NCBI GenBank assembly: GCA_937958315.1
Contig: CALFGH010000204.1
Span: forward strand, 1-5,021
DNA length: 5,021 nt
Direction: 5' to 3'
Origin: an uncultured Collinsella sp.
GTDB lineage: Bacteria; Actinomycetota; Coriobacteriia; Coriobacteriales; Coriobacteriaceae
This document shows, piece after piece, positions 1 through 4,903 of the stretch (its first letter is position 1; every line of letters begins with the position of its first letter). A model generated the notes under the pieces. That model worked only from the letters and a program-made list of their open reading frames with translations, searched no databases and was not told the DNA's origin. A program made the translations under genes and the position numbers.

Positions 1-210
1 GCCAACTACACGCTCGCGGTGCCGCAGTTCTATGGCGGCCGGATCCAGCTGCTGCTGCCGCTGTGCCTAACCGGCGACAAGCCCGAGCTGGCGCTAACCA
101 TCCAGCGCGAGGACGGCTTCTACGCCGCGCGCACCTGTCTCACGCTCGACATGGCCTACAACAACGCGCGACTTATCTGCCGCCCCGAGACCTCGTGGAT
201 CAAGCGATAA
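1..210 (+). CDS. C-terminal end of a DUF3825-like protein (5' truncated by window)
   Basis: The reading frame is open from the first base and ends at TAA 208-210, so the start lies upstream of the window and only the last 69 residues are seen. The visible tail contains PQFYGGRIQLLLPLCL, then a strand-like LALTIQR segment, then CLTLDMAYNNARLICRPE before a short end at WIKR. From memory of the family, this arrangement (IQLLLPLCL followed by TCLTLDMAYNNARL) is the characteristic C terminus of DUF3825 proteins, whose biochemical role is unknown. A GTG at 19 is in frame but falls inside the conserved block, so it is not the start. The codons are G/C-rich like those of the ABC-F gene, suggesting resident chromosome. 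No clear intrinsic terminator follows in 211-298. The family call is moderately firm; nothing can be said about the missing N-terminal domains. Confidence 0.7.
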   Translation, partial: ANYTLAVPQFYGGRIQLLLPLCLTGDKPELALTIQREDGFYAARTCLTLDMAYNNARLICRPETSWIKR

Positions 211-272
211 AGGGCGGGTGAGCTGGGGGTTTGTCGGCTTCCCTGATTTCTGTGGCGTGGTTTGCGCCCACG

Positions 273-328
273 AATTTAAAATCAAGGGTAAAAAGTTCTT
301 GGAAAACCTCGCACGGCTATGTTAGTAT
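273..328 (+). promoter_or_regulatory. Promoter of tRNA-Val with UP-like A/T tract
   Basis: A -35-like TTGGAA at 299-304 is followed after 18 bases by a -10-like TAGTAT at 323-328. A TG at 320-321, one base before the -10, makes it an extended -10. A/T-rich DNA at 273-296 (AATTTAAAATC, then GTAAAAAG) lies where an RNA polymerase alpha-subunit UP element would sit. The predicted transcript starts near 335, about 14 bases before the mature tRNA. Neither hexamer is perfect, so the exact elements are inferred from position and composition. Confidence 0.55.
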
Positions 329-348
329 CTCTTTTGCCGAAAGGCGAC

Positions 349-423
349 GGGCGATTGGCTCAGGGGTAGAGCATATCCTTCACACGGATGGGGTCACAAG
401 TTCGAATCTTGTATCGCCCACCA
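349..423 (+). tRNA. tRNA-Val(CAC), CCA end encoded
   Basis: A full cloverleaf can be folded by hand. The acceptor stem GGGCGAT (349-355) pairs with ATCGCCC (413-419). The D stem is GCTC (358-361) with GAGC (369-372). The anticodon stem TATCC (374-378) pairs with GGATG (386-390), closing with a U-G pair. The T arm is ACAAG / TTCGAAT / CTTGT (396-412). The anticodon loop TTCACAC (379-385) puts CAC at 381-383, reading GUG valine codons. Discriminator A420 is followed by genomic CCA (421-423), so the 3' end is encoded. The gene has its own promoter upstream and an intrinsic terminator directly downstream, so it is probably a single-tRNA transcription unit. Confidence 0.96.
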
Positions 424-433
424 TCAAAAGTAC

Positions 434-470
434 AGGTCAGAGGTGTTAAGCCTCTGACCTTTTTCTTTTT
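434..470 (+). terminator. Rho-independent terminator after tRNA-Val
   Basis: AGGTCAGAGG (434-443) pairs perfectly with CCTCTGACCT (451-460) around the 7-base loop TGTTAAG. The stem runs straight into a T-rich tract (460-470, interrupted by one C). It begins 11 bases after the tRNA CCA and is a textbook intrinsic terminator for the tRNA-Val unit. It also marks the boundary between resident DNA and the A/T-richer central segment. Confidence 0.93.
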
Positions 471-481
471 GACAACAAGGG

Positions 482-504
482 TGACACCAAAACTGACACC
501 AAAA
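482..504. repeat. 12-bp tandem direct repeat (TGACACCAAAA twice)
   Basis: TGACACCAAAA occurs at 482-492 and again at 494-504, separated by a single C, so the period is 12. It begins 12 bases after the tRNA-Val terminator T tract. Closely spaced short direct repeats beside a tRNA gene are what arm-type integrase binding sites look like, and on the minus strand one frame reads FGVSFGVTL, loosely like the last residues of some tyrosine integrases. Both readings are inference. It could also be chance or a regulator site. Confidence 0.6.
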
Positions 505-562
505 ATAAATCGTAGTCGTATAAAGCGTCATTTCTTTACCGCACCCTTTTGCTGACGCCATT

Positions 563-588
563 GCATGTTTTGCATAAAACGCATGCGT
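563..588. repeat. Nested palindromes in A/T-rich spacer
   Basis: GTTTT (567-571) and AAAAC (576-580) flank GCAT and form a small hairpin. This can extend by GCAT (563-566) against ATGC (583-586) if a 2-base bulge is allowed. Overlapping it, ACGCATGCGT (579-588) is a perfect 10-bp palindrome. GCAT recurs four times in the stretch. The dyad symmetry would suit a dimeric DNA-binding protein, but there is no direct evidence of one. Confidence 0.4.
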
Positions 589-747
589 ATTTTCATTGAA
601 TTCCCCATGTGATCCGAGCGCAAATGTGGAGACAGGGACCACAGCCCCAGAACGCCTTCCAGCGGATTTCTGTCACACGACGGTTTTTGGCAGAACTCGT
701 CAAGCTTTTGGTTTGCTTCCGGTACTTACCCGCATGATGCCCCGGTA

Positions 748-779
748 GATAATCGGCCATGTCCGCTATCCACATGGCC
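748..779 (+). promoter_or_regulatory. Putative -10 and inverted repeat upstream of the nuclease-like gene
   Basis: GGCCATGT (755-762) and ACATGGCC (772-779) form a perfect 8-bp inverted repeat around a 9-base centre. Immediately before it, GATAAT (748-753) matches five of six bases of a -10 box, although no good -35 is seen (weak CTTACC-like sequence near 725-730). If that -10 is real, transcription would start at about 760, inside the repeat. The repeat would then act either as an operator over the start site or as a short 5' hairpin ending 13 bases before the Shine-Dalgarno sequence. An alternative pairing of TCGGC (753-757) with GCCGA (784-788) would compete with the hairpin. The repeat is seen directly; its function is inferred. 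Confidence 0.4.
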
Positions 780-805
780 TACAGCCGATACCAGGGGAGG
801 CGCAA

Positions 806-1960
806 ATGGACGAAATCGTCTGCGCAAACACCGCATTCCGCTACTGGCGCTGCCCACCGCAGGTGCGCGACCTCTACCCGCGCCTACCCAACTCCGAAGA
901 CGGCTGGAGAGCTCTATCCCAAGCCCCTTTCGTAACCGACGTCCTCAAGACGCCAGTCATCACAGCAGCATCAACACGAAGTAACCTGCATTCCGAGACA
1001 AGACGGACCATCCGATGGAACAGCGCCTATACAGAGAAGGTTTCCTTCGACACGGGTATGGGCTTTAGCGTCACAGACCCTCTTAATACGCTATTCACCA
1101 TGACTCGAAGCGTGTCTTCATGCGATCTAGTTCTTGCTATGTACGAGTTCTGCGGGTGGTTCTCGATTTTTAAACCATCGCCCGCGGTCGATATGGCACT
1201 TGAGCAGGCAAAACCAAATGAGGAGCAGTACACCACAGAAAGTCTGTTTGAACTAGACGAAACCCAAGACGAGGCCCCATGGAAGCGAGTCTATGCTCGG
1301 GCGCACCAGAAGGACGGCGAGAATGATCAAAGTGGGCAGCAGGATGACGGCTCCGGAAATAAAGCTAGCGGAAAGGGCACATCGCTTTGGATGAGAAAGC
1401 CTCTTATTGAAATAGAAGAACTGCATAGATTTGCAGCGAGGGTTAAAAGCGAGATGTGGGGAAAGCAATTCTACGAAGCCGCACGGCAGGTAATGGGTAT
1501 CGCTGCATCCCCGCTAGAAGTTGCTGGAATCATGTTGCTGAGTCATCCGAGGCGTGCCGGCGGAGCGGAATTTAAAAACATATTCGTCAACGACTTAACA
1601 CCGCTGTCGAATTCAGCTCGGAAAATCGCAGGTCAGAAAATCTGTTATGGAGACATCGTTATCGTAAACCCAATAACAATGAAGGCTGTGATTATCGAAC
1701 TTCAAGGAGAGGTTATTCATGGATCGGGCGCTGTGCTTGACCACGATGCCACCCGAATGACAGCATTACAAAGCATGGGGTACGACGTATTTCTTGTAAC
1801 CCATGACATGCTCAATGATCACGATCAACTTGATGTCATCATCCACAGTGTGTGTGAGCGATTAGAGTTGCGCTATAAGCCAAAAACCGAAGCGATGAGA
1901 TGCGCTGAGACCAGATTGCGGGCCAACGTTCTGTGCAATTGGCTCGGTATTGGTAAGTAA
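806..1960 (+). CDS. DUF559/Vsr-like PD-(D/E)XK nuclease-fold protein, coriobacterial type
   Basis: The 384-residue protein starts at ATG 806 behind a strong AGGGGAGG (793-800, 5-base gap). The N-terminal half has CANTAFRYWRCPP (6-18) and SVTDPLNTLFTMTR (88-101), followed by YEFCGW (113-118). I recall these features from a poorly characterised coriobacterial family. Residues 166-192 are a polar Gly/Asp/Gln/Lys-rich linker. The C-terminal half carries SPLE (235-238), HPRRAGG (247-253), YGDIVIV (281-287), IIELQGEVIH (296-305), DHDATR (312-317) and YDVFLVTHDML (326-336). This order matches a DUF559/Vsr-type nuclease core, with E238, D283, E298, Q300 and the D314/R317 pair as candidate active-site residues. 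Gln replaces the usual Lys of the ExK motif. The gene stands alone between two tRNA genes and is A/T-richer than its neighbours (22 of 60 G/C in 1621-1680 against 40 of 60 in 3061-3120). A nuclease or nucleic-acid-binding role is inference, and no terminator is obvious after it. Confidence 0.7.
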   Translation: MDEIVCANTAFRYWRCPPQVRDLYPRLPNSEDGWRALSQAPFVTDVLKTPVITAASTRSNLHSETRRTIRWNSAYTEKVSFDTGMGFSVTDPLNTLFTMTRSVSSCDLVLAMYEFCGWFSIFKPSPAVDMALEQAKPNEEQYTTESLFELDETQDEAPWKRVYARAHQKDGENDQSGQQDDGSGNKASGKGTSLWMRKPLIEIEELHRFAARVKSEMWGKQFYEAARQVMGIAASPLEVAGIMLLSHPRRAGGAEFKNIFVNDLTPLSNSARKIAGQKICYGDIVIVNPITMKAVIIELQGEVIHGSGAVLDHDATRMTALQSMGYDVFLVTHDMLNDHDQLDVIIHSVCERLELRYKPKTEAMRCAETRLRANVLCNWLGIGK

Positions 1961-2026
1961 TAATTGCCAAGTGAGCATTTTTAATACTTTATATGCTGCC
2001 AGTAATTAAGTGCCATTTTACAACCA

Positions 2027-2158
2027 CGCCGATTTACTACGTTGGATTGAAGGTGGCTGAGCACATCGAATTCGCCGCACGTAAAACCGCAGGTAGATCG
2101 CCTGTCCGTTTTGCGAAAAAAGGCGTGAGGTCGGTAATCCGAGAATCGGCGTAGTAAA
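2027..2158. repeat. Interleaved inverted repeat pair (A-B ... A'-B')
   Basis: Two arms 102 bases apart share sequence in an unusual order. The left arm is CGCCGATT (2027-2034) overlapping TTTACTACG (2033-2041). The right arm is AATCGGCG (2144-2151) overlapping CGTAGTAAA (2150-2158). Each left block is the perfect reverse complement of one right block (8 and 9 bp), but the blocks are not in mirror order, so the two pairings cross and exclude each other in a simple hairpin. It is as if each arm were cut from the same 13-bp unit in a different phase. The bounded element has A/T-rich and G/C-rich patches and no gene. It may be a small interspersed repeat or a relic of an insertion; this is not proven. 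Confidence 0.5.
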
Positions 2159-2363
2159 CCGGTCCGTTTATGAAGCGACCAGCTTGGGCGAGCTACGCAC
2201 GGTTCCGCAAAATGGTCCGAAGGCGTGCGGAAGGGCTCAGGTCCCCGGAAGCACCGCGGATCGCTTTGGTCTGGCCGGCGGCACCTGGGGCGACATGCCG
2301 AGCCCCGCGGACTATGTCGGGTACCGTGGGTCCTCTCGGCCCCGCGCCCGTTCCACGCGCCGC
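2159..2363. other. G/C-rich hairpin-containing non-coding stretch
   Basis: This segment switches sharply to high G/C after the A/T-richer DNA to its left. TTCCGCA (2203-2209) pairs with TGCGGAA (2226-2232) around 16 bases. CCCGCGG (2304-2310) pairs with CCGTGGG (2324-2330) through seven pairs including one G-U. An imperfect direct repeat, CCGGAAGCACC-like against CCGGCGGCACC-like, is also present. No reading frame here has a credible start. It could be decayed coding sequence, an interspersed repeat typical of the genus, or part of a structured RNA, and nothing in the sequence decides between these. Confidence 0.35.
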
Positions 2364-2414
2364 AAAATATTTTCTGAAATTGTCCTTGCATCGCCGTCCG
2401 AGTTCCCGTATAGT
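2364..2414 (+). promoter_or_regulatory. Promoter of tRNA-Ala with UP element
   Basis: TATAGT (2409-2414) matches five of six bases of the -10 consensus. A weak -35, TTGCAT (2386-2391), lies 17 bases upstream. Directly above it, AAAATATTTT (2364-2373) continues into CTGAAATT, forming an A/T block in otherwise G/C-rich DNA exactly where a UP element belongs. The predicted start near 2421 gives a leader of only about six bases before the tRNA. The arrangement is typical of strong stable-RNA promoters. The sequence after the -10 (TAGTACTTTTT) resembles that of the tRNA-Val promoter (TAGTATCTCTTTT). Confidence 0.7.
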
Positions 2415-2426
2415 ACTTTTTCGCAC

Positions 2427-2499
2427 GGGGGCGTAGCTCAGCTGGGAGAGCGCTTGACTGGCAGTCAAGAGGTCAGGGGTTCGATCCCCCTCGTCTCCA
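2427..2499 (+). tRNA. tRNA-Ala(GGC), CCA not encoded
   Basis: The acceptor stem GGGGGCG (2427-2433) pairs with CGTCTCC (2492-2498), including the G3-U70 wobble that is the alanine identity element. The D arm is GCTC ... GAGC. The anticodon stem CTTGA (2453-2457) pairs with TCAAG (2465-2469), and the loop CTGGCAG places GGC at 2460-2462. The T arm is AGGGG / TTCGATC / CCCCT (2475-2491). Discriminator A2499 is followed by CCC rather than CCA, so a CCA-adding enzyme must complete the 3' end, unlike the tRNA-Val upstream. The gene has its own promoter and terminator. Confidence 0.97.
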
Positions 2500-2515
2500 C
2501 CCGAGCATTGAATGA

Positions 2516-2543
2516 GGCTCCAACGCAAGTTGGGGCCTTTTTT
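2516..2543 (+). terminator. Rho-independent terminator after tRNA-Ala
   Basis: GGCTCCAAC (2516-2524) pairs with GTTGGGGCC (2529-2537), nine pairs including one T-G, closed by a GCAA tetraloop and followed by six T (2538-2543). It ends the tRNA-Ala transcript 31 bases before the ABC-F start codon, implying that the ABC-F gene is either read through or has a promoter within this short gap. I see no convincing separate promoter there. Confidence 0.92.
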
Positions 2544-2574
2544 CATATAGGCACACAAGGTCAAAGGCGGCACC

Positions 2575-4611
2575 ATGATCCTCCTGGTCGACAAGATCGA
2601 AAAAAGCTTCGGCGCGCGCGTCCTCTTTAGCGGCGCGTCCTTCCAGATCAACCCCGGCGAACGCTTTGCGCTCGTGGGACCCAACGGCGCCGGCAAAACC
2701 ACCATGCTCAAGATCATCATGGGCATCGACAGCCCAGACGCCGGCCAGGTCCAGTACGCCAAAGACTGCCAGGTGGGCTACCTAGAGCAGGAAACCAACC
2801 TGGAGCAAAAGGACACCACTATCCTTGCCGAGGTCATGGCGGCCGCCAAGGAAATCCGCCGCATGGGCGAGCGCGCCAACGAGCTGCAAGCCCAGATCAC
2901 CGAGCTCTCCGAGCAGGGCAAGGACGTCGACACGCTCCTTAACGAGTACGGCCAGGTCCAGGACCGCTTTGAGCACCTGGGCGGCTACGAGCTCGAGAGC
3001 AACGCCCGCAAGATCCTGTCCGGCCTCGGCTTTAAAGTCACCGACTTTGAGCGCCCATGCTCCGAGTTCTCGGGCGGCTGGCAAATGCGCATCGCGCTCG
3101 CCAAGCTCTTCCTGCGCCACCCCGACCTACTGCTGCTCGACGAGCCCACCAACCACCTGGACCTCGAAAGCGTCCAGTGGCTGCGCGGCTTTATCGCCAA
3201 CTACGACGGCGCCGTGCTCATCGTCAGCCACGACCGCGCCTTCATGGACGCCTGCGTCGACCACGTCGCCGCGCTCGAGAACCGCCGCGTGACCACCTAC
3301 ACCGGCAACTACAGCAGCTACCTCAAGCAACGCGAAGACAACTTGGAGCAGATGCGCGCCAAGCGTGCCGCGCAGGAGCGCGACATCGCCCACATGCAGG
3401 TCTTCGTCGACAAGTTCCGCTACAAGCCCACCAAGGCCGCCCAGGCGCAGGAGCGCATTCGCAAGATCGAGCAGATCAAAAAGGAGCTCGTCATCCTGCC
3501 CGAGGGCCACAAGCACATCGACTTTAAGTTCCCCGACCCGCCGCGCTCCGGCGACATGGTCGTGGGCTTGGAAGGCGTCTCCAAGTCCTACGGAAACAAG
3601 CACATCTACAGCGGTATCGACCTCAAACTCTACCGCGGCGAGCACGTGGCGCTTGTCGGCCCCAACGGCGCCGGCAAGTCCACCCTCATGAAGATCCTCG
3701 CCGGCCTGGAGCCGCCCACCACCGGCACGCGCGACCTGGGTACCAACGTGGGCGTGGCCTATTACGCCCAGCACGCGCTCGAGGGCATGACCGAATCGAA
3801 CACCGTCCTGCAAGAGATCGACACCGTCACGCCCAAGTGGACCGTGCCCCAACAGCGCAGCCTGCTGGGTGCCTTCCTGTTTAGCGACAACGACGCAATC
3901 GAAAAGCAGGTCCGCGTCCTCTCCGGCGGCGAAAAGGCGCGTTTGGCCCTGGCCAAGATGCTCGTGGCCCCCGAGGCGCTCCTGTGCCTGGACGAGCCCA
4001 CCAACCACCTGGATATCGACTCGGTGGACATGCTCGAAAACGCCCTGCAAAACTTCCCCGGCACCATCGTGCTGATCAGCCACGACGAGCACCTGGTGCG
4101 CGCCGTGGCGAACCGCGTGATCGACATCCGTGACGGCAAGGTCACGGTCTACGACGGCGACTACGACTACTACCTCTTCAAGCGCGAGGACCTCGCAGCC
4201 CGCGCCGCCGCCGAGACGGCAGGGGAGAGCGCACCGGAGGCAAGCAGGAGCACTAAGCCCGCCAACGCCGCCCAGGCCAGCAGCCCCGCCGCGGCTCCCA
4301 AGCCTGCCGAGGGCAAAAAGACCAAGGAGCAAAAGCGCGCCGAGGCCCAGGCCCGTGCCGCGCTCAACAAAAAGCTCAAGGGCGTGCGCAACCAGCTCAA
4401 AAAGATCGAGGCAGAGCTGGACAAAAAGCGTGCCCGCTATGACGAGCTTATGGAATTGATGGCAAGCGAAGAGCTTTATGCCGATCAGGACAAGTTCAAC
4501 GCCGCGCTGGGGGAATATAACGGCCTTAAGCAAGAGCTGCCCAAGCTCGAGGACGAATGGCTGGAGCTTTCCACCCAGATCGAAGAGGAGACCGCGCGTG
4601 AACTCTCGTAA
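2575..4611 (+). CDS. ABC-F family ATPase (ribosome-associated) with C-terminal coiled coil
   Basis: This is a soluble 678-residue protein with two ATP-binding cassettes and no membrane segment, as in ABC-F translation factors that bind the ribosomal E site. Cassette 1 has Walker A GPNGAGKT (35-42), signature FSGGW (165-169), Walker B LLLLDEP (185-191) with catalytic E190, and switch H219. Cassette 2 has GPNGAGKS (362-369), LSGGE (449-453), LLCLDEP (469-475) with E474, and H503. Between them, residues about 246-322 form the charged helical linker with RYKPTKAAQAQERI (282-295), the part that contacts P-site tRNA in studied members. An Ala/Pro/Ser-rich spacer (about 543-580) leads to a charged coiled coil (about 583-678) like the Uup/YdiF C-terminal domain. 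ATG 2575 is supported by AAAGG (2563-2567). All catalytic residues are intact. The subfamily, and any antibiotic-resistance role, cannot be decided from sequence alone; a general translation-factor role is more likely. The 3' end overlaps the next gene by 14 bases. Confidence 0.95.
   Translation: MILLVDKIEKSFGARVLFSGASFQINPGERFALVGPNGAGKTTMLKIIMGIDSPDAGQVQYAKDCQVGYLEQETNLEQKDTTILAEVMAAAKEIRRMGERANELQAQITELSEQGKDVDTLLNEYGQVQDRFEHLGGYELESNARKILSGLGFKVTDFERPCSEFSGGWQMRIALAKLFLRHPDLLLLDEPTNHLDLESVQWLRGFIANYDGAVLIVSHDRAFMDACVDHVAALENRRVTTYTGNYSSYLKQREDNLEQMRAKRAAQERDIAHMQVFVDKFRYKPTKAAQAQERIRKIEQIKKELVILPEGHKHIDFKFPDPPRSGDMVVGLEGVSKSYGNKHIYSGIDLKLYRGEHVALVGPNGAGKSTLMKILAGLEPPTTGTRDLGTNVGVAYYAQHALEGMTESNTVLQEIDTVTPKWTVPQQRSLLGAFLFSDNDAIEKQVRVLSGGEKARLALAKMLVAPEALLCLDEPTNHLDIDSVDMLENALQNFPGTIVLISHDEHLVRAVANRVIDIRDGKVTVYDGDYDYYLFKREDLAARAAAETAGESAPEASRSTKPANAAQASSPAAAPKPAEGKKTKEQKRAEAQARAALNKKLKGVRNQLKKIEAELDKKRARYDELMELMASEELYADQDKFNAALGEYNGLKQELPKLEDEWLELSTQIEEETARELS
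4584..4590 (+). promoter_or_regulatory. Shine-Dalgarno inside the ABC-F gene that sets the GTG start
   Basis: AGAGGAG sits seven bases before GTG 4598 and is made of the Glu codons of the ABC-F C terminus (IEEET). Its quality and spacing choose GTG 4598 over the in-frame ATG at 4628, which has no comparable site. Because it lies within the coding sequence upstream, ribosomes finishing the ABC-F protein would unmask or reuse it, consistent with translational coupling. Confidence 0.75.
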
Positions 4612-4894
4612 GGCCGCTGCCGTGGCGATGAGCATCATCGCCATCGCCTGTCGCATCTGCGGCATCTTTATGAGCGCGATGACCGTGCTGCTGTGCTTTA
4701 GCGGCCTCACCGCCAAGTTGCAAATCGTTGGCTTTGTCGTTGAGCTTTCTCGCGCGCTGCCGGGTGCCATCGCCGGCTACGGCGTCATCACATCGCCTTT
4801 TGGCGGCGTGTTCCGCCTGGATTACGCCATCGTGGCCGTTATCCTCTTTGTGGCCGATTACCTGCTCACGCGCGCCTCGCGTCGCGTCCGCTAG
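4598..4894 (+). CDS. Small two-segment membrane protein, unknown function
   Basis: A 98-residue protein read from GTG 4598 behind AGAGGAG; it overlaps the last 14 bases of the ABC-F gene in another frame. Residues about 8-37 (AVAMSIIAIAC onward) and about 76-90 (YAIVAVILFVADYLL) are hydrophobic and probably span the membrane. The part between, about 41-64, is moderately hydrophobic with a single Glu and Arg. Basic residues cluster at both ends (R4, K5; R92, R95, R96, R98), suggesting both termini face the cytoplasm. I do not recognise the family and assign no function. The gene ends nine bases before the M50 protease start, so all three genes are probably co-transcribed. An alternative start at ATG 4628 would remove the basic N terminus. 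Confidence 0.8.
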   Translation: MNSRKAAAVAMSIIAIACRICGIFMSAMTVLLCFSGLTAKLQIVGFVVELSRALPGAIAGYGVITSPFGGVFRLDYAIVAVILFVADYLLTRASRRVR

Positions 4895-4903
4895 GGGAGC
4901 GCC

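Larger units (their letters stand above)
424..805. other. Non-coding segment between tRNA-Val and the nuclease-like gene
   Basis: I find no convincing gene in these 382 bases. Frames open on the minus strand here (for example 424-642) have no good start context and no recognisable protein. The stretch holds the tRNA-Val terminator, a 12-bp tandem repeat at 482-504, nested palindromes around 563-588, and an inverted repeat at 755-779 just ahead of the next gene. Its base composition is visibly A/T-richer than the flanking genes, especially around 471-600. This fits acquired or decayed DNA next to a tRNA gene, but no integrase and no copy of the tRNA-Val 3' end is present. Confidence 0.6.
1961..2426. 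other. Intergenic stretch before tRNA-Ala, no convincing gene
   Basis: These 466 bases show no gene I can support. The first part (1961-2026) is A/T-rich, with only weak hairpins such as AGCAT/ATGCT (1974-1978 with 1993-1997), and I see no good terminator for the preceding gene. Next comes the interleaved inverted repeat at 2027-2158, then a G/C-rich hairpin-containing stretch, and from 2364 the tRNA-Ala promoter. Open frames exist on both strands in the G/C-rich part, but they lack ribosome-binding sites or recognisable domains, and several run through the tRNA gene. Confidence 0.6.

Noticed and set aside
469..474. Perfect -35 hexamer TTGACA
   Set aside because: It overlaps the end of the tRNA-Val terminator T tract, and no -10-like sequence lies 16-18 bases downstream.
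424..642. Minus-strand frame with FWCQFWCH that might be an integrase or small protein
   Set aside because: It has no recognisable integrase catalytic residues, no ribosome-binding site, and runs across the tRNA-Val terminator. The repeated WCQF/WCH part is only the 12-bp repeat read in one frame.
806..1960. Reading the nuclease-like gene as half of a toxin-antitoxin or restriction-modification pair
   Set aside because: No adjacent partner, methylase or antitoxin gene is present on either strand, and both flanks are non-coding out to the tRNA genes.
2319..2330. GGGTACCGTGGG resembling the T-box antiterminator core
   Set aside because: It lacks the full conserved T-box sequence, a specifier loop and a downstream terminator, and the next gene is a tRNA rather than an aminoacyl-tRNA synthetase or amino-acid gene.
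349..2499. Attachment-site duplication of either tRNA 3' end
   Set aside because: I searched by eye for second copies of the T-arm-to-acceptor sequences (such as TTCGAATCTTG and TTCGATCCCCC) in 424-2426 and found none.
2193..2762. 189-residue minus-strand open frame containing GDRTPDLLTASQALSQLSY
   Set aside because: That peptide is the antisense translation of the tRNA-Ala gene, a well-known kind of spurious protein. The frame also runs into the ABC-F gene and has no supported start.
3127..4770. 547-residue minus-strand open frame
   Set aside because: It lies antisense to the ABC-F gene. Its Val/Leu/Gly/Ala-rich composition is what the complement of G/C-rich codons gives, and the + strand protein has every expected family motif.
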